Source: a virus. Taken from it: DNA of 41,870 bases. Numbering within the stretch: position 1 is the stretch's first letter; each line of letters starts with the position of its first letter. Location: the IMG/VR virus record IMGVR_UViG_3300025151_007781, positions 1 to 41,870 of that record; one strand, given 5' to 3'. Positions 22,607 through 34,300 of this stretch are shown in pieces. The notes beneath the pieces are model-generated. The model saw nothing but the letters and a program-made list of their open reading frames with translations, was not told the origin of the DNA and ran no database searches. The position numbers were made by a program, and so were the translations under genes.

Positions 22607-25600
22607 ATGGCAATTCCTCCAATAGCACAAATATCTCTGGATTCTAGTATTAATAGAGCGGTCCCAGGCATTCCGTTTGTACACAAAATTAACTTTTCTC
22701 CATACTATTATGTAAAAGTATTTATTCCGCGAACAGTTCGTCTTGAAGAGGAGCCTTTGCAGGCTGAATATGAGCGTCTTGCAACAAACTATTTTTTGGA
22801 ACACTATTTTCCTGAATATTACCCTTTAATTGTTGACATAGACAATTCTGATTACTCTGAGTACAGGGCAGATTTTGAATCCTTAAAGGAAACAATTGAG
22901 AATTCTATTAGCTTCTATAGAAAACAACCATTAAGACCAAGAGTTAGAGTTTATAAATTAACTTTAGGTTCTGGGTCTGACAGGGTTACTCCGTATGATA
23001 TACGTGCTGAGTATGAAGCAGAGGAGAAACTTCCAGATTTTGAGGACGCGTTAGAGTTCTTTAACAACGAAAGAGACGTTGGAGAGATAGACGCCTCGGT
23101 TAGTTTTCAGTTTACAAATTATCCAAGTGAAATGGACAAGCTTGGAGGGTTTATAAGTGAATTTACCCAAGCCATAGCAGGGTTTCAGACCATAGGCACT
23201 GTTCCGCCTTCTTTAGCTGGAGACGGTTTAGGGCCATCAACAAAACTAATAATCAACACACTTCTAGATGTGGTATACGAAAGTGTGGATTTAAAGACTA
23301 ACCAAAGTGAATTTTTTGATACCGACTACGTTAGGGTATTCTTTGACGACAAGGGAGTGGATCGTCAGAGAATTGTAAGAATTGAATACTTTATTTTAAA
23401 CGTAACCCGATCTGAGACCATGGTCGGAAAAATTGGATTTATAACAAACTCTAAATACAATCCGGTTTTCAAAGATGTTTTGGCTCTGAACACAATAAGA
23501 AACTATCGTGAGTTAATTGACAACGCTGAAAGATCTTCAAATTTGGGACAACAATTTCCTTTGTTTAGCACCACCGACGCGTCCGGACTCCGCACGGTTG
23601 GAGCCTTTGAATTATTAGGATCTGGCTCCATCCCCGGTCTTGGAACTCCGCTAATGGGAAACATCCCCGGATCCCTAACACCAGGAAACAATATTTTTGG
23701 AAATAGGTCTACAGACGATCTTATTGATATTGGTGACGTAAGCCAACTACAAAAAACTTTTTCTTCAATTTTAACAAAAGACGAATTGCAACAAGAGCTG
23801 GAACAAGCTGAGGACGAAGCTACAAAGAAAAGGGTCCTGCAGTCCGAAAAAGCCAAAAAATTAAATGCAGGAATACAAATATTAGATAATGTTGATGCAG
23901 TTTTGAATTTCAATATTCCATTAGGACCAAACGATTCAAAGGCTGCAAAAGCAGTAAATCACGTTCTAAACCAGTTTGGCCTCCAGGCGTTAGTAAAAGA
24001 GGCTATTGTATGTCTCACGCTAGGACTCGGAGCAACGGCTTCAAGGATTACACAATCAGTTAGAAATTCTATTGTCCAGGAGGCATCCTCTTTACGCGCT
24101 GAACCAACCCCACCCTCAAAAGAGCTGAACATCGAGAGGCCCTCCCTTGGCCAGCAATTGCAATTGCCATTTTCTGTAAATGGAGATATTCATAAGCAAA
24201 TTGCGAATATTATTTTAGGTGCTGTTGCCAATGCGGCGTTTGAAATAATTAAGTCCCTGACAGAGTTGTTACAGTTTAACTGTAATTCTATTCTAAGGGG
24301 AGAAAACAGACCTTCAGTCGATGTCGGGCAGATATTAAAAGATGAAAATGATAGAGCAGGAATAGATTTTCCCAATCTTGAAGAAAAACTACAAGCAGAA
24401 TTTGCCGCGGACGGGATACAGCTTCAACAAGTTTACCAATATTTTTCGGATGTTTCGTTGGAAATATTAGATCCAATAGAAATTTGTAGGCTGCTTAACT
24501 CCCAGACAGAGGTCGAGCAAACAACATACGATAACATCCTCCAATATAATCAAACTTATCCTCTACAGCAAATTAGAGATAACGTAAACACAATTAGTGC
24601 CATCAATGGTTACTTCGCTTCTATGTCTCGGTTTGTCGATACCGTAACTATATGTAATGATATTATTAATAATAATATTGCCGGTATTATTGAGAACTGT
24701 GAGATTTGTTTGGATGAAGACTTTTTTGAATCTTCGCCGGCCCTAGAGGAGCTTCTTAGAATTTCGGAGGAAGGAATACAGATACAGCCCCCTCAAATTG
24801 ATTTCTTGTGCCCAGATTCCCCAAACTATTTAGAAAACCCAATAGCAACGACGATTTTACCAAACTTATTTGATACAGTTCTAAACACAACTAGAACATA
24901 TATGGCTGGTTCACTTGAAGCTGCTCGAACTTCGTTACTAGACTTAACGGTCCTGAATGATGAAAATCAAGACCTTTCAGCGTCCCTGGATACGGCGGGC
25001 GTAGAACGAGAAGGCGCGCCGTTTGACCCGGCAGTTCTTGGTATAATTACAGAATTGTTTGATTTCTTTGGCACCGTTGGGGAAACAGTGGTGCAGGAAT
25101 TAGACTCCGGAGTTTGCCAAGATATAGACAGCGCCAAGATCCAGAATATCATTGATAATGCATCGCTCATTGTTAATACAATCCAAACGGCGCTTGATGA
25201 GGTACCTGAAGTTCTTGAGGAAGTCAACGATAAGGTATCTTCGATCCAGGCGCAGGGTGTTGGCGCCTCTGGGTCTATAGCTCACACCCAAGAAGTTTTC
25301 CCCGAAGGATTTAAACTAAGGTTCCAGAACGGAATTCAGCTCCCAGACTTTATAGTCTCATCATTAGGAGTTGAGGGTGATCTGGCACCATCAGGATCAA
25401 TCTATGCATCGTCATATACAACCGCACCTCAAGCAAATGAGCAGGTAGACATAAAACTATTGTATAGACCATCCGGATCAGTTCAAAAATTTGAAATTCA
25501 ATATCCAGAGTGGACACCAAACACCGAAAGTTATTTAAATTTTTCTTTGAAATTGGATGATTTGTCTGATGGATTGACGGGAACAACAGAAAACGTAGTT

Positions 25601-27538
25601 CCGGTGCAATATAGGCAGCTTCCAGCAGATCAAAGTTATCAGGACTTTAACATAAATCCATACGTATATCGGTTTATTCAGCCAATTTTAGCTTCACAAA
25701 ACAACAACTTAGCTGAAACCGCCGAAGTAAATAATTTGATTGGTGAAGTATTTCCAACTGTCTATGGTAGTTTGTATCGTAAGTTATCAACATATGTTCT
25801 GAATAATGGCGCCTTTAGCGTAGAAGGCATAAATAACCTGCAATTCTTTAAAAATAATGATCTATGCGACCCCGCCGATGTTGGAGACCTGTTTGACACT
25901 GATGGCATCCTAGATCAGATGAAAAAAGAGTACGCCGCTGCAGCGTGCTTTGACAACTCTCCTGATAAGGACAAAGTGAGAAATACACTTTATTATGGTC
26001 TTATGCTAATGCTGATTCAGACGATAATAGGTGAATTTATTATTAAAAATATAGTTGTGTTCACAGCCTTCAGAATGGAAGACATCTTTAATCTTCCAGG
26101 CTTTAGGGATATCATGATAGACGAGATTGTTAAATCTTTCCAAAAAATAAGGCTAGATGGAGATTCGGTGTTAGAAAGGGAGCTGTACAGTTATTTTGAC
26201 CGACTGTCAATCAGGCCCCCTACCATTAACAATGGCGGAATAAGACATACTTATCCACCGTTTGAGATCCCTCCTGGCTTTGAGTTGGATCCAGAAACAC
26301 AGATCGCTAATTTCCCCCTTGGAAATAATTATGAGCCACTTATCCGCTTCTTGGTAGAAGAAAGATTATATTATACCTGGGATAATGGACAAAGGACAAC
26401 CCTGCGCGCAATAGGTAATATTATTGACCCAGAAGATAAAAACAAATCATTTGACGATATCTTCTTGGAAGATGTGATAGGTATTGCTGACTTTTTTCAC
26501 CAACCATACAACACGGCGACCGAAATTTTATTTTACAACTATAGCTTTGTCGACAGGCTTCAAAAAGTGCTAATAACATATGGTAACCCAACAAATGCTG
26601 CAGCGGAATCTCCGTCGATCGATAATACGCCACCAGAAAATGCAATTGTAAATTTCATTGATAGCACGTCCGGGTCCCCTGTAGTTACTGAAATTTATAA
26701 TATTCCGGTAGGAAATGCCAGCTCACTATCTGAAGTCCTCGACGCGATAAAGCAGTCTGATGCCTATCAAATATTCATAAATCAGATGTTTAACCAAGAT
26801 GCGATTATGCTTGGACTGGTTATGCACAACTTCTATCTTACAAACAGTTATTTCTCCGAGATATCTGATTCCTTCAGAGGCACGAAGAGAGCAATTATTA
26901 ACTTTATGAACATGACAGATGCATCGTCCCGACCTCCAGTTCGTGATGGATCATTGGATAATAGTTTCGTTGATAGTTTAGCGAACAATGGTCAGCAGGG
27001 CCTAGACTCGCTAGCACGAGAAATTTTCTTGAAGTTCTTAAGAGAAACCCCAATTCAGATTCTTAAAGGACTGGTAGAGCTAATAGATCCGCACATTGCA
27101 ATATCGAAGATTATTAAAACCGTAACGGGTGAGGCGTTCATTAAGGTCTCACAGGCGCTACAAACAGCTATTGACGCGTTGCCAGATGAGCCCCCAAATC
27201 CCATTAAGGAAGCGGGCATTACTGGTGAGGATGTTTTGGCGATTATGTTCTGTCTGTATCAGATTCAGCAACAAGCTGCCGCAACCGCACTTTTACCGCA
27301 ATCCGCGCAGGATGCGATCGATCAAAATAGTGCCGGCGATAGCCCATCATTGTTCCCAAATATCACTCTTGATGGTGTTGATTTTAAGGGATCAATACTT
27401 GGTATGTTTATGGCGCCACCGACGCCATTCGGTATACTGTATCTTCTGATTGATCTACTAAAGAATAAGATAGATGAGGATTTATCAGAAACTGAAGAGT
27501 TCAGCGCGACAGAAGACCCGCCTCCAGAAGAGTGCTAA
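22607..27538 (+). CDS. Very large virion structural protein (1643 residues), probably baseplate
   Basis: This protein has no domain I can name. A coiled-coil-like stretch rich in Glu and Lys lies near residues 385-425 (TKDELQQELEQAEDEATKKR). There are several long hydrophobic segments, notably NTLYYGLMLMLIQTIIGEF with IIKNIVVFTAF near 1126-1158 and FGILYLLIDLLKN near 1605-1618. Cysteines are clustered in the middle (IIENCEICLDE). Acidic residues dominate. It lies between the spike-like gene and gp25, a position where T4-type phages keep wedge and hub genes, so a baseplate or tail-tip role is inferred. The hydrophobic stretches are unusual for a wedge protein and could contact the host membrane. 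ATG 22607 has only a weak ribosome site. Confidence 0.7.
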   Translation: MAIPPIAQISLDSSINRAVPGIPFVHKINFSPYYYVKVFIPRTVRLEEEPLQAEYERLATNYFLEHYFPEYYPLIVDIDNSDYSEYRADFESLKETIENSISFYRKQPLRPRVRVYKLTLGSGSDRVTPYDIRAEYEAEEKLPDFEDALEFFNNERDVGEIDASVSFQFTNYPSEMDKLGGFISEFTQAIAGFQTIGTVPPSLAGDGLGPSTKLIINTLLDVVYESVDLKTNQSEFFDTDYVRVFFDDKGVDRQRIVRIEYFILNVTRSETMVGKIGFITNSKYNPVFKDVLALNTIRNYRELIDNAERSSNLGQQFPLFSTTDASGLRTVGAFELLGSGSIPGLGTPLMGNIPGSLTPGNNIFGNRSTDDLIDIGDVSQLQKTFSSILTKDELQQELEQAEDEATKKRVLQSEKAKKLNAGIQILDNVDAVLNFNIPLGPNDSKAAKAVNHVLNQFGLQALVKEAIVCLTLGLGATASRITQSVRNSIVQEASSLRAEPTPPSKELNIERPSLGQQLQLPFSVNGDIHKQIANIILGAVANAAFEIIKSLTELLQFNCNSILRGENRPSVDVGQILKDENDRAGIDFPNLEEKLQAEFAADGIQLQQVYQYFSDVSLEILDPIEICRLLNSQTEVEQTTYDNILQYNQTYPLQQIRDNVNTISAINGYFASMSRFVDTVTICNDIINNNIAGIIENCEICLDEDFFESSPALEELLRISEEGIQIQPPQIDFLCPDSPNYLENPIATTILPNLFDTVLNTTRTYMAGSLEAARTSLLDLTVLNDENQDLSASLDTAGVEREGAPFDPAVLGIITELFDFFGTVGETVVQELDSGVCQDIDSAKIQNIIDNASLIVNTIQTALDEVPEVLEEVNDKVSSIQAQGVGASGSIAHTQEVFPEGFKLRFQNGIQLPDFIVSSLGVEGDLAPSGSIYASSYTTAPQANEQVDIKLLYRPSGSVQKFEIQYPEWTPNTESYLNFSLKLDDLSDGLTGTTENVVPVQYRQLPADQSYQDFNINPYVYRFIQPILASQNNNLAETAEVNNLIGEVFPTVYGSLYRKLSTYVLNNGAFSVEGINNLQFFKNNDLCDPADVGDLFDTDGILDQMKKEYAAAACFDNSPDKDKVRNTLYYGLMLMLIQTIIGEFIIKNIVVFTAFRMEDIFNLPGFRDIMIDEIVKSFQKIRLDGDSVLERELYSYFDRLSIRPPTINNGGIRHTYPPFEIPPGFELDPETQIANFPLGNNYEPLIRFLVEERLYYTWDNGQRTTLRAIGNIIDPEDKNKSFDDIFLEDVIGIADFFHQPYNTATEILFYNYSFVDRLQKVLITYGNPTNAAAESPSIDNTPPENAIVNFIDSTSGSPVVTEIYNIPVGNASSLSEVLDAIKQSDAYQIFINQMFNQDAIMLGLVMHNFYLTNSYFSEISDSFRGTKRAIINFMNMTDASSRPPVRDGSLDNSFVDSLANNGQQGLDSLAREIFLKFLRETPIQILKGLVELIDPHIAISKIIKTVTGEAFIKVSQALQTAIDALPDEPPNPIKEAGITGEDVLAIMFCLYQIQQQAAATALLPQSAQDAIDQNSAGDSPSLFPNITLDGVDFKGSILGMFMAPPTPFGILYLLIDLLKNKIDEDLSETEEFSATEDPPPEEC

Positions 27539-27564
27539 AATAAATCATTTAACTATTTAAAAAC

Positions 27565-27570
27565 GGAGGA
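27565..27570 (+). promoter_or_regulatory. Strong ribosome binding site of the gp25-like gene
   Basis: GGAGGA sits seven bases before ATG 27578, inside a 39-base gap that is otherwise AT-rich. I see no convincing promoter or terminator in the gap. Confidence 0.7.
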
Positions 27571-27577
27571 TAAATTT

Positions 27578-27979
27578 ATGGCTTCGGGACTTGCTCCAAG
27601 ATTACCGCTTGTATTTGATAATGTATTTGGACCATATGGGCTCATTACAGATTATAGAGAGTTGGTAACTCAAAATTTAAAAATGCTGATTCTGACTAGC
27701 CCGGGCGAAAGAATGATGGATACCCAGTTTGGGGTCGGATTGAAATCCTACTTATTTCAACCTAACACTGGCGAGACATATTCGGAGATAGAAACAAACA
27801 TTAGAAAGCAAGCTAAAAAATATTTGCCTTTTATTAATTTAGATAGGATTGAGTTCACAGTGCCAGAAGGCAATCCAGATCTTTTTCCAAACAACTTATC
27901 TGTTTCTATATTGTTTACAATTGTTCCTCTACAAAGTAGTGCCATTCTAAATGTAGAAGTTAATAACAACATAAACTAA
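27578..27979 (+). CDS. 25: Baseplate wedge protein, gp25-like
   Basis: The 133-residue product matches the gp25/GPW baseplate family in length (T4 gp25 has 132 residues) and in signature: NLKMLILTSPGERMMDTQFG followed by VGLKSYLFQP at residues 28-57, where the GER arginine and the FG-x-GL segment are the conserved core. The family initiates the sheath at the baseplate of contractile tails. It is followed 21 bases later by the gp6-like gene, as in most contractile-tail phages, so the pair identifies the module with high certainty. Confidence 0.93.
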   Translation: MASGLAPRLPLVFDNVFGPYGLITDYRELVTQNLKMLILTSPGERMMDTQFGVGLKSYLFQPNTGETYSEIETNIRKQAKKYLPFINLDRIEFTVPEGNPDLFPNNLSVSILFTIVPLQSSAILNVEVNNNIN

Positions 27980-28000
27980 TTAAAAGAGGTAGCAAGCTAA

Positions 28001-29794
28001 ATGTCGAAAAAGAACGTCGCAATCAATTATACAAGTAGAGACTTTGAATCAATTCGCAATGATTTAGAGGATTTTGCAAAAAGATATTATCCAGACACCT
28101 ATAAGGATTTTAATAGAGCATCATTTGGCTCGCTAATGCTGGACACAGTCTCTTACATTGGAGACATTTTATCTTATTATCTAGACTATCAAATGAACGA
28201 AACGTTCCTAGATAGTGCGATTGAATATAACAATGTTGTAAAACTAGCTCGACAACTTGGCTATAAGCTTCAGACAAGCCCTTCATCTTACGGAAGGCTT
28301 ACATTTTACGTTGAAGTGCCGGCATCTGCTTTGGGCCTTGGCCCAGACGAAAGTTTGATCCCCGTTTTACAGGCTGGTTCTACTTTTAATTCAACAGGTG
28401 GAGGCTTCTACACTCTTCTAGGAGACGTAGACTTCAGTAAAGAGGGTAATCAGATTGTTGTAGGATCTGCTGATTCGTCAACTGGTATTCCACTAACATA
28501 TGTGATTCGTGCAACAGGGACTGCTGTCTCTGGCCGAGGAGCAACGGAAACTTTTTCAATTGGTGCATTCGAAAGATTTAGAAGAGTGCCGCTGGGGGCG
28601 TCTAATATCTCCAATGTTATTAGGGTGGTTGATTCTGAGGGGAATACTTATTTTGAAGTTGATCACCTATCGCAAAACATCATATACAAAGCCATAAGAA
28701 ACACAACTACAACTCGATCTACAGTACCAAATATTCTAAAAGCCGTCCCGGTTGCTAGAAGATTTACGGTTGAGACAGTAGATAATCAGACGTTCTTACA
28801 GTTTGGCTATGGATCGGACAACAACGAACTAACTAATCCCGTTGTGGATCCAACCGAAGTAGTTTTGGATTTAAATGGCAGAACTTATACAACAGATGCT
28901 GACTTTGACCCCACAAAACTGATAGATACGGATAAATTTGGTATAGGCCCTTCTGACACTACTCTGACTGTAGAGTACAGATTCAACACGACACAGGATG
29001 TTAATGCGGCGGTTGATACTATATCTGGTGTTTCGAATGCCGATTTTAAATTCAAAAATCAAGGATCTTTGCCCAGCTCAGACAGAAATTCTGTTATTAG
29101 TTCTCTTGAAGTTACTAACGAAGAACAGTTTGTTGGTAGTGTATCGTTACCTTCGTCAGAGGAGATCAGACAGCGAGCCTATAGTTATTTTGCAACGCAA
29201 AACCGGGCCGTCACAGCTCAAGACTATCAAGCAATCTGTTATGGCATGCCAGCAAAGTTTGGAATGATTAAGCGCGTAGCCGTTGCCAAGGATCCTGATG
29301 AGTTTAAGAGAAACGTAAACATTTATGTAATGTCGGAGAATAGCTCAGGTAAACTGACAGTTGCCAACACTTCATTGAAGAATAATTTAAAAAATTGGCT
29401 TACGCAGTATAAAATGATTTCTGATACCGTAGATATTCTGGACGCTGAGATTGTTAATTTTGATATAGATTACGAAATCTTGATCGATATAAATGCTAAC
29501 CGATTCGACGTGATTAATGCTTGTAATGATAAACTTACCTCAAAATTCTCAGTTAAGCAGGATATCGGAGAGCCAATAAAGATAACTGATATTTATCGCG
29601 AACTTTTAAAGGTAGACGGAGTGGTTGATGTTACATCTGTGGATGTCGGATTAAAGTCCGGAGGTATATATTCGGAATCTAATTATGATTTTGATGCAGC
29701 TCTTTCTGCGGATGGTCGTATGATTGAGGCTCAACCTAACGTTGTGTTTGAATTAAAATATCCAAATGTTGATATTAAGGGATCGATCCGATAA
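28001..29794 (+). CDS. 6: Baseplate wedge protein, gp6/J-like
   Basis: The 597-residue product is the gp6-type wedge subunit. The N-terminal region MLDTVSYIGDILSYYLDYQM and NETFLDSAIEY (about 46-78) followed by LARQLGYKLQTSPSSYGRL is the usual signature. The C-terminal half contains SVSLPSSEEIRQRAYSYFAT and RAVTAQDYQAI, typical of baseplate J domains. In T4, gp6 (660 residues) forms the ring of the baseplate with gp25 and gp53. An AGAGG sequence precedes the ATG. Its TAA overlaps the next start as TAATG. Confidence 0.92.
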   Translation: MSKKNVAINYTSRDFESIRNDLEDFAKRYYPDTYKDFNRASFGSLMLDTVSYIGDILSYYLDYQMNETFLDSAIEYNNVVKLARQLGYKLQTSPSSYGRLTFYVEVPASALGLGPDESLIPVLQAGSTFNSTGGGFYTLLGDVDFSKEGNQIVVGSADSSTGIPLTYVIRATGTAVSGRGATETFSIGAFERFRRVPLGASNISNVIRVVDSEGNTYFEVDHLSQNIIYKAIRNTTTTRSTVPNILKAVPVARRFTVETVDNQTFLQFGYGSDNNELTNPVVDPTEVVLDLNGRTYTTDADFDPTKLIDTDKFGIGPSDTTLTVEYRFNTTQDVNAAVDTISGVSNADFKFKNQGSLPSSDRNSVISSLEVTNEEQFVGSVSLPSSEEIRQRAYSYFATQNRAVTAQDYQAICYGMPAKFGMIKRVAVAKDPDEFKRNVNIYVMSENSSGKLTVANTSLKNNLKNWLTQYKMISDTVDILDAEIVNFDIDYEILIDINANRFDVINACNDKLTSKFSVKQDIGEPIKITDIYRELLKVDGVVDVTSVDVGLKSGGIYSESNYDFDAALSADGRMIEAQPNVVFELKYPNVDIKGSIR

Positions 29795-31320
29795 TGGCTA
29801 TCTTAAGATATACGGCGAGCGCTGACAATACAATTACAAATGCGTATGAAGCTAATTTAATTACAAGAGGGACCGGCTCTAATATGGGCTACGCTGATTC
29901 TCTTGAAATATTTTCAATTTACGGACAGGAGTCAGGGTCAAACGGCCAGTCGCAAGAACTATCAAGAGTTTTAATTCAATTTCCTGTATCAACTATCTCC
30001 GCTGATAGAACTGCCGGCACAATTCCCGCATCTGGTTCGGTATCTTTCTACCTTAAGATGTTTAATGCGGAACATCCGTTTACATTACCACAGGATTTTA
30101 ATTTGGTGATAGCACCAGTGTCTCGATCATGGTCTGAAGGTACCGGACTTGATATGGACGAGTATAAAGACCTGGGTGTCTCTAATTGGATAAAAGCCAA
30201 TAGTTCTACATCTTGGACAAATGTTGGAGGTGACTACAGAACCGCCTCAAACTATAATGTTAGTTTCCCGGAGGGTTATGAAAATCTGGAAGTGGATGTT
30301 AGTGATGTAGTAGAAAAGTGGATCTCGGGCGCCGACCCAGCTTTTGCTAATAACTATGGTTTTGGGATTCGCTTAACTGCTTCTCAAGAAGCTTATTTTT
30401 CTTCATCGACAGGCGCCAACTTGGGATCTTTAATTCATAATACCGTAGGGGCCACTCAATCTTATTACACAAAGAAGTTTTTTGCGCGCTCGTCTGAATT
30501 CTTCTTTAAACGTCCGGTCATTGAAGCTCGATGGGATTCACGCACGATGGACGATAGAGAGAACTTTTTCTTCTCCTCTTCGCGCGCGCCAGCAGCTGAT
30601 AACCTAAACACCCTACAACTTTATAACTATGGGCGCCGCGGCCTCAACAATATTCCGGCTGTTGGGACCAACAAAATATTAGTTTCGTTCTACTCCAGTT
30701 CTTTTGGTGAACCCACTGGCTCAAAGATATCTCTTCAGGGAGGAGGTAGCGTCGTCTCTACGGGCGATGTAAACGCTACAGGCAGTTATGTGAGCACAGG
30801 CATCTATTCTTGCGATATAGCGCTCACAGCAGCTGCTACGCCCTTACAGGAGATACACGACGTATGGCACTCGGGCGGTGTGGAATACTTCACCGGTTCT
30901 TTCTTCCCGGAGCTAATGCCAACCTATGACAGTGCCCCAACCTTTAACAGGATTACATCTTGCAAGAACCTTAAAAAAACATACTCTACACAGGACACAG
31001 CACGATTTAGATTCTTTGTTCGTGATAGAAATTGGTCTCCGACCCTCTACACGGTCGCGACCGCTAATAACCCAACAGATATTATTGAAAGTGCTTCATT
31101 TTCTGTTCGACGGGTTGCAGACAATTTTCCAGCCATCCCGTACGGGACCGGTTCGGACCTAAGTACATATATGTCTTATGATAAAGAGGGCAACTTTTTT
31201 GATTTAGATATGTCGTTGTTAGAGGCCGATTACATGTATGAAATAAAATTATCATACTATAACGACAGCATTGGTGATTGGCAGGAGCAGCCGCAGACGT
31301 TTAAATTTAGAGTTGAATGA
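29794..31320 (+). CDS. Structural protein with DNRLRE-like domain
   Basis: This 508-residue protein begins with a domain like the DNRLRE/CBM96 fold: YTASADNTITNAYEANLI, a glycine-rich loop, then SRVLIQFPVSTI and SVSFYLKMFNAEHPF, and later VSDVVEKWISGA. Such beta-rich modules bind sugars or form spacers in surface proteins. The remainder is a repetitive-looking Ser/Thr-rich beta sequence without a named domain. It is coupled to the gp6 gene and precedes the 2857-residue protein, so it is probably a baseplate-peripheral or fibre-connector protein in the position where T4 carries gp7 and gp8. A Shine-Dalgarno sequence is not evident; coupling probably supplies initiation. Confidence 0.65.
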   Translation: MAILRYTASADNTITNAYEANLITRGTGSNMGYADSLEIFSIYGQESGSNGQSQELSRVLIQFPVSTISADRTAGTIPASGSVSFYLKMFNAEHPFTLPQDFNLVIAPVSRSWSEGTGLDMDEYKDLGVSNWIKANSSTSWTNVGGDYRTASNYNVSFPEGYENLEVDVSDVVEKWISGADPAFANNYGFGIRLTASQEAYFSSSTGANLGSLIHNTVGATQSYYTKKFFARSSEFFFKRPVIEARWDSRTMDDRENFFFSSSRAPAADNLNTLQLYNYGRRGLNNIPAVGTNKILVSFYSSSFGEPTGSKISLQGGGSVVSTGDVNATGSYVSTGIYSCDIALTAAATPLQEIHDVWHSGGVEYFTGSFFPELMPTYDSAPTFNRITSCKNLKKTYSTQDTARFRFFVRDRNWSPTLYTVATANNPTDIIESASFSVRRVADNFPAIPYGTGSDLSTYMSYDKEGNFFDLDMSLLEADYMYEIKLSYYNDSIGDWQEQPQTFKFRVE

Positions 31321-31330
31321 TAATTAAAGT

Positions 31331-34300
31331 ATGAGTTTTAAAACCTTATTTGATAAAGCCACAAAAGTTAGTTCTCTATCAAACAAATCCGCTAGAGATA
31401 TAGGTGGGGAAGTTGAATCTGTAGGATACCACAGAGAGGACATAAAGCACGAAAAGCGCTTTATTCCTAATGTTGATTATTCTGACCCGGCTAATTTTGC
31501 TCGGTACGGCTCAGCCGAAGAGTATTATGTCCAATCAATTGAGAGGGTATATGATACCTATCCTTATGATGGTTCTTTGAGAGAGAAGTTAGAGTGGGAA
31601 AACAATTCAACTCTTGTTGATCTGTACATTTTTGATAATCTCTACCCCAGAACCAATGGGTATGCAATTTTTTCAGCAGACGGCTGGGGCACTGGAACGA
31701 TAACTGAAACTTATGGTCTCCCGGCTAATTTAGAATATGTTTTCTTTGAGGGAGGTCCACACCCAAACCCTAATGGGATGAGTCCATATTCGACTGCTTT
31801 TACGGGTTCGAACTACTACGACACATCCACCAACAGGGAAAGCAACCTTAAATACGATCTGCAGGGCAATGGCGTAACAGTTGAGTTCTGGCTGAATAAA
31901 ACTGAATTTATCCCCGCCTCGACAGAGAAAGAAATAATTTTTGATCTTTGGAACGGAGAGACATATAATACCCCAACCTATGGGCGTCTAACAATTGAAC
32001 TTACCGGCGCCGCAAGTGGGCAAAATCCATTTCTAATCACGGCGCTGTCTGGGACAACGGGCGTGATTCGTTCGGCGCTAACAAATGACACCACTTTCAC
32101 GACTGCGTCAGTTGCTGATGGGTCTTGGCACCACTATGCTGTTAGTCTTATATCTGCATCAGCCGGCATCGAAACAAAATTTTATATTGATGGATCATTG
32201 AGGAGTACGATAACGCAAGGATCATCCGGTATTAATGAAGTCACCGGCGCGCTACGAGCCAACTTAGCAGCTGCGATCACTAATCCTGCTGCCACATCTG
32301 CCCCAGCTTACTCAGGTAAGTTGTCTGGTTCACTGGACGAATTCAGATATTGGAAGACCCTAAGAAGCTCAAAAGACGTAGGAAGATATTTTATAAGTCA
32401 AATCGGCGGCGGAACCAACTCAGACCCAGAACCTTTCACAGATACTCAGGAAGACGTTAATACAAAGCTTGGTGTTTATTATAAATTTAATGAGGGAATT
32501 ACAGGAGTATCTGCGACAGATAGTGTAGTTCTAGATTACGCAGGGCGAATTACAAATGGAACATGGACCGGATATGGTTCAAACTCTAGGAACACCGGGT
32601 CAGCGATAGTTCTATCAAATGCCGCCACGAAAGAGTTTTTAGACCCTATTATTAGAGCAAACCACCCGGATGTTGTCTCACTCAAATCAAGATTAGCCAG
32701 CTCGGGCTCCGCACACGATGAGAGCAACAATGCCTCTATTTACAATTCAATTCCTGCTTGGATTACGGAACAAGATTCAGAAGGCGAAAAACAGGCAAAA
32801 TATTTAACACAAATCATATCCAGTTATTTTGATACTTTGCATATTCAAGCTTCTTCTTTAAATAACTTAAAGAACATTGAGTATCCGAGTGGTAGCAATA
32901 AACCATTTCCATATTCTTACAAAAAGCTTAACTCTTACGGATTTGTATCACCGGATATCTTTCTTGATGCTGATATCTTAGAAAAACTAGCAGACAGAAG
33001 CGAAGGTAGAATTTATGAAAAGTCATTAAATGATATAAAAAACATCATTTACCAAAACATCTATAACAACCTAACTTATATCTACAAGTCAAAGGGTACA
33101 GAAAAATCGTTTAGAAACCTCATTCGCTCATTTGGCATTGATGATGAATTGATCAAGCTTAATATGTATGCTCAAAATACTGAGTATGAGTTCCGCGAGA
33201 ACAGAAGAAGTGTTCTTGTTAATGATAAACTTGTTAACTTTAACAATGATACTAATAAGAACGCTGTTGTATATTCGTTTTCATCACCATCAAATCCAGA
33301 CTCTACCGGTGTTATAGCATCCGCAACCGAACTGACTGGTGGCTATGCTATTACTTTAGAAGCGGACGTTACTTTCCCACAAAAAGCACTTCTATCAGAT
33401 AGCAATCATCAGTTTACAAACGCTATAAGTTCATCTGTTTTTGGTGTCCATAGTGGTTCAGCGGATGAGACAGATACATCTTGGCAAGCAGACGACGCAG
33501 TTAATTTTCAGGTCTTAACAGTAAGGGATGAACTAAACTCTGACAATGCTCGTTTTGTATTAACTGGAACCGCCGGTGGCTACGTTCCCTACATGCAGTC
33601 TTCTTTATACGAGGATGTATATACAGACTCCACATGGAACCTGTCAGTTAGAATAAAACCTGAGAATTATCCTCTAGCAGGATTAGTTGGAGGTGCCGAC
33701 ACAGGTAACTATACTATAGTGTTTGGCGGTGTTGAAGTAAGATCGGGTGAAGTTGTTAACACATTCTCCGTCTCCCAAACAATTAGCTCTCCACCAAATT
33801 CATTTATTAGTGGATCAAGAAGAGTCTTTCTTGGCGCTCACCGCACAAACGTTACCGGCACAGTTTTGCAAACTTCTGACGTTAAAGTTAACTCTTGTCG
33901 ATTTTGGCTAGATTATGTTGAGGACCAAGCCCTACAGGAACATGCTCTAGACACTGAGAATCACGGTGCTTTGCGCCCTAGCTTGTATGCTTTCCCGTGG
34001 GACACCGACGCATCATATGGCGAGGTTTCTAAACTAGATACGCTAGCATTTAATTGGGAGTTTAGTCAAAACACTGGCTCTAATGCGTCAGGGCAATTTA
34101 TTGTAGAGGATGAGTCCTCGGGATCTGCCACACTGGCGTCTACTAGATTTGGACCTCTGGGTAATATTATAAACAAACAGGTGACCGCTAAGGGATTTGG
34201 TTTTGAAGCCTCTTCAACGTCACCGATCAACAAAGACTTTATTGTAGCCGCGCGCCTTAACGAACTAGAAACTATAGCCCCAGCGGAAACAGTCCAAGTT

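Noticed and set aside
23503-23913. 136-residue open frame on the minus strand
   Set aside because: It is fully contained in a long, well-supported plus-strand gene, has no ribosome site and resembles no known protein. Other minus-strand frames in the window were rejected for the same reason.
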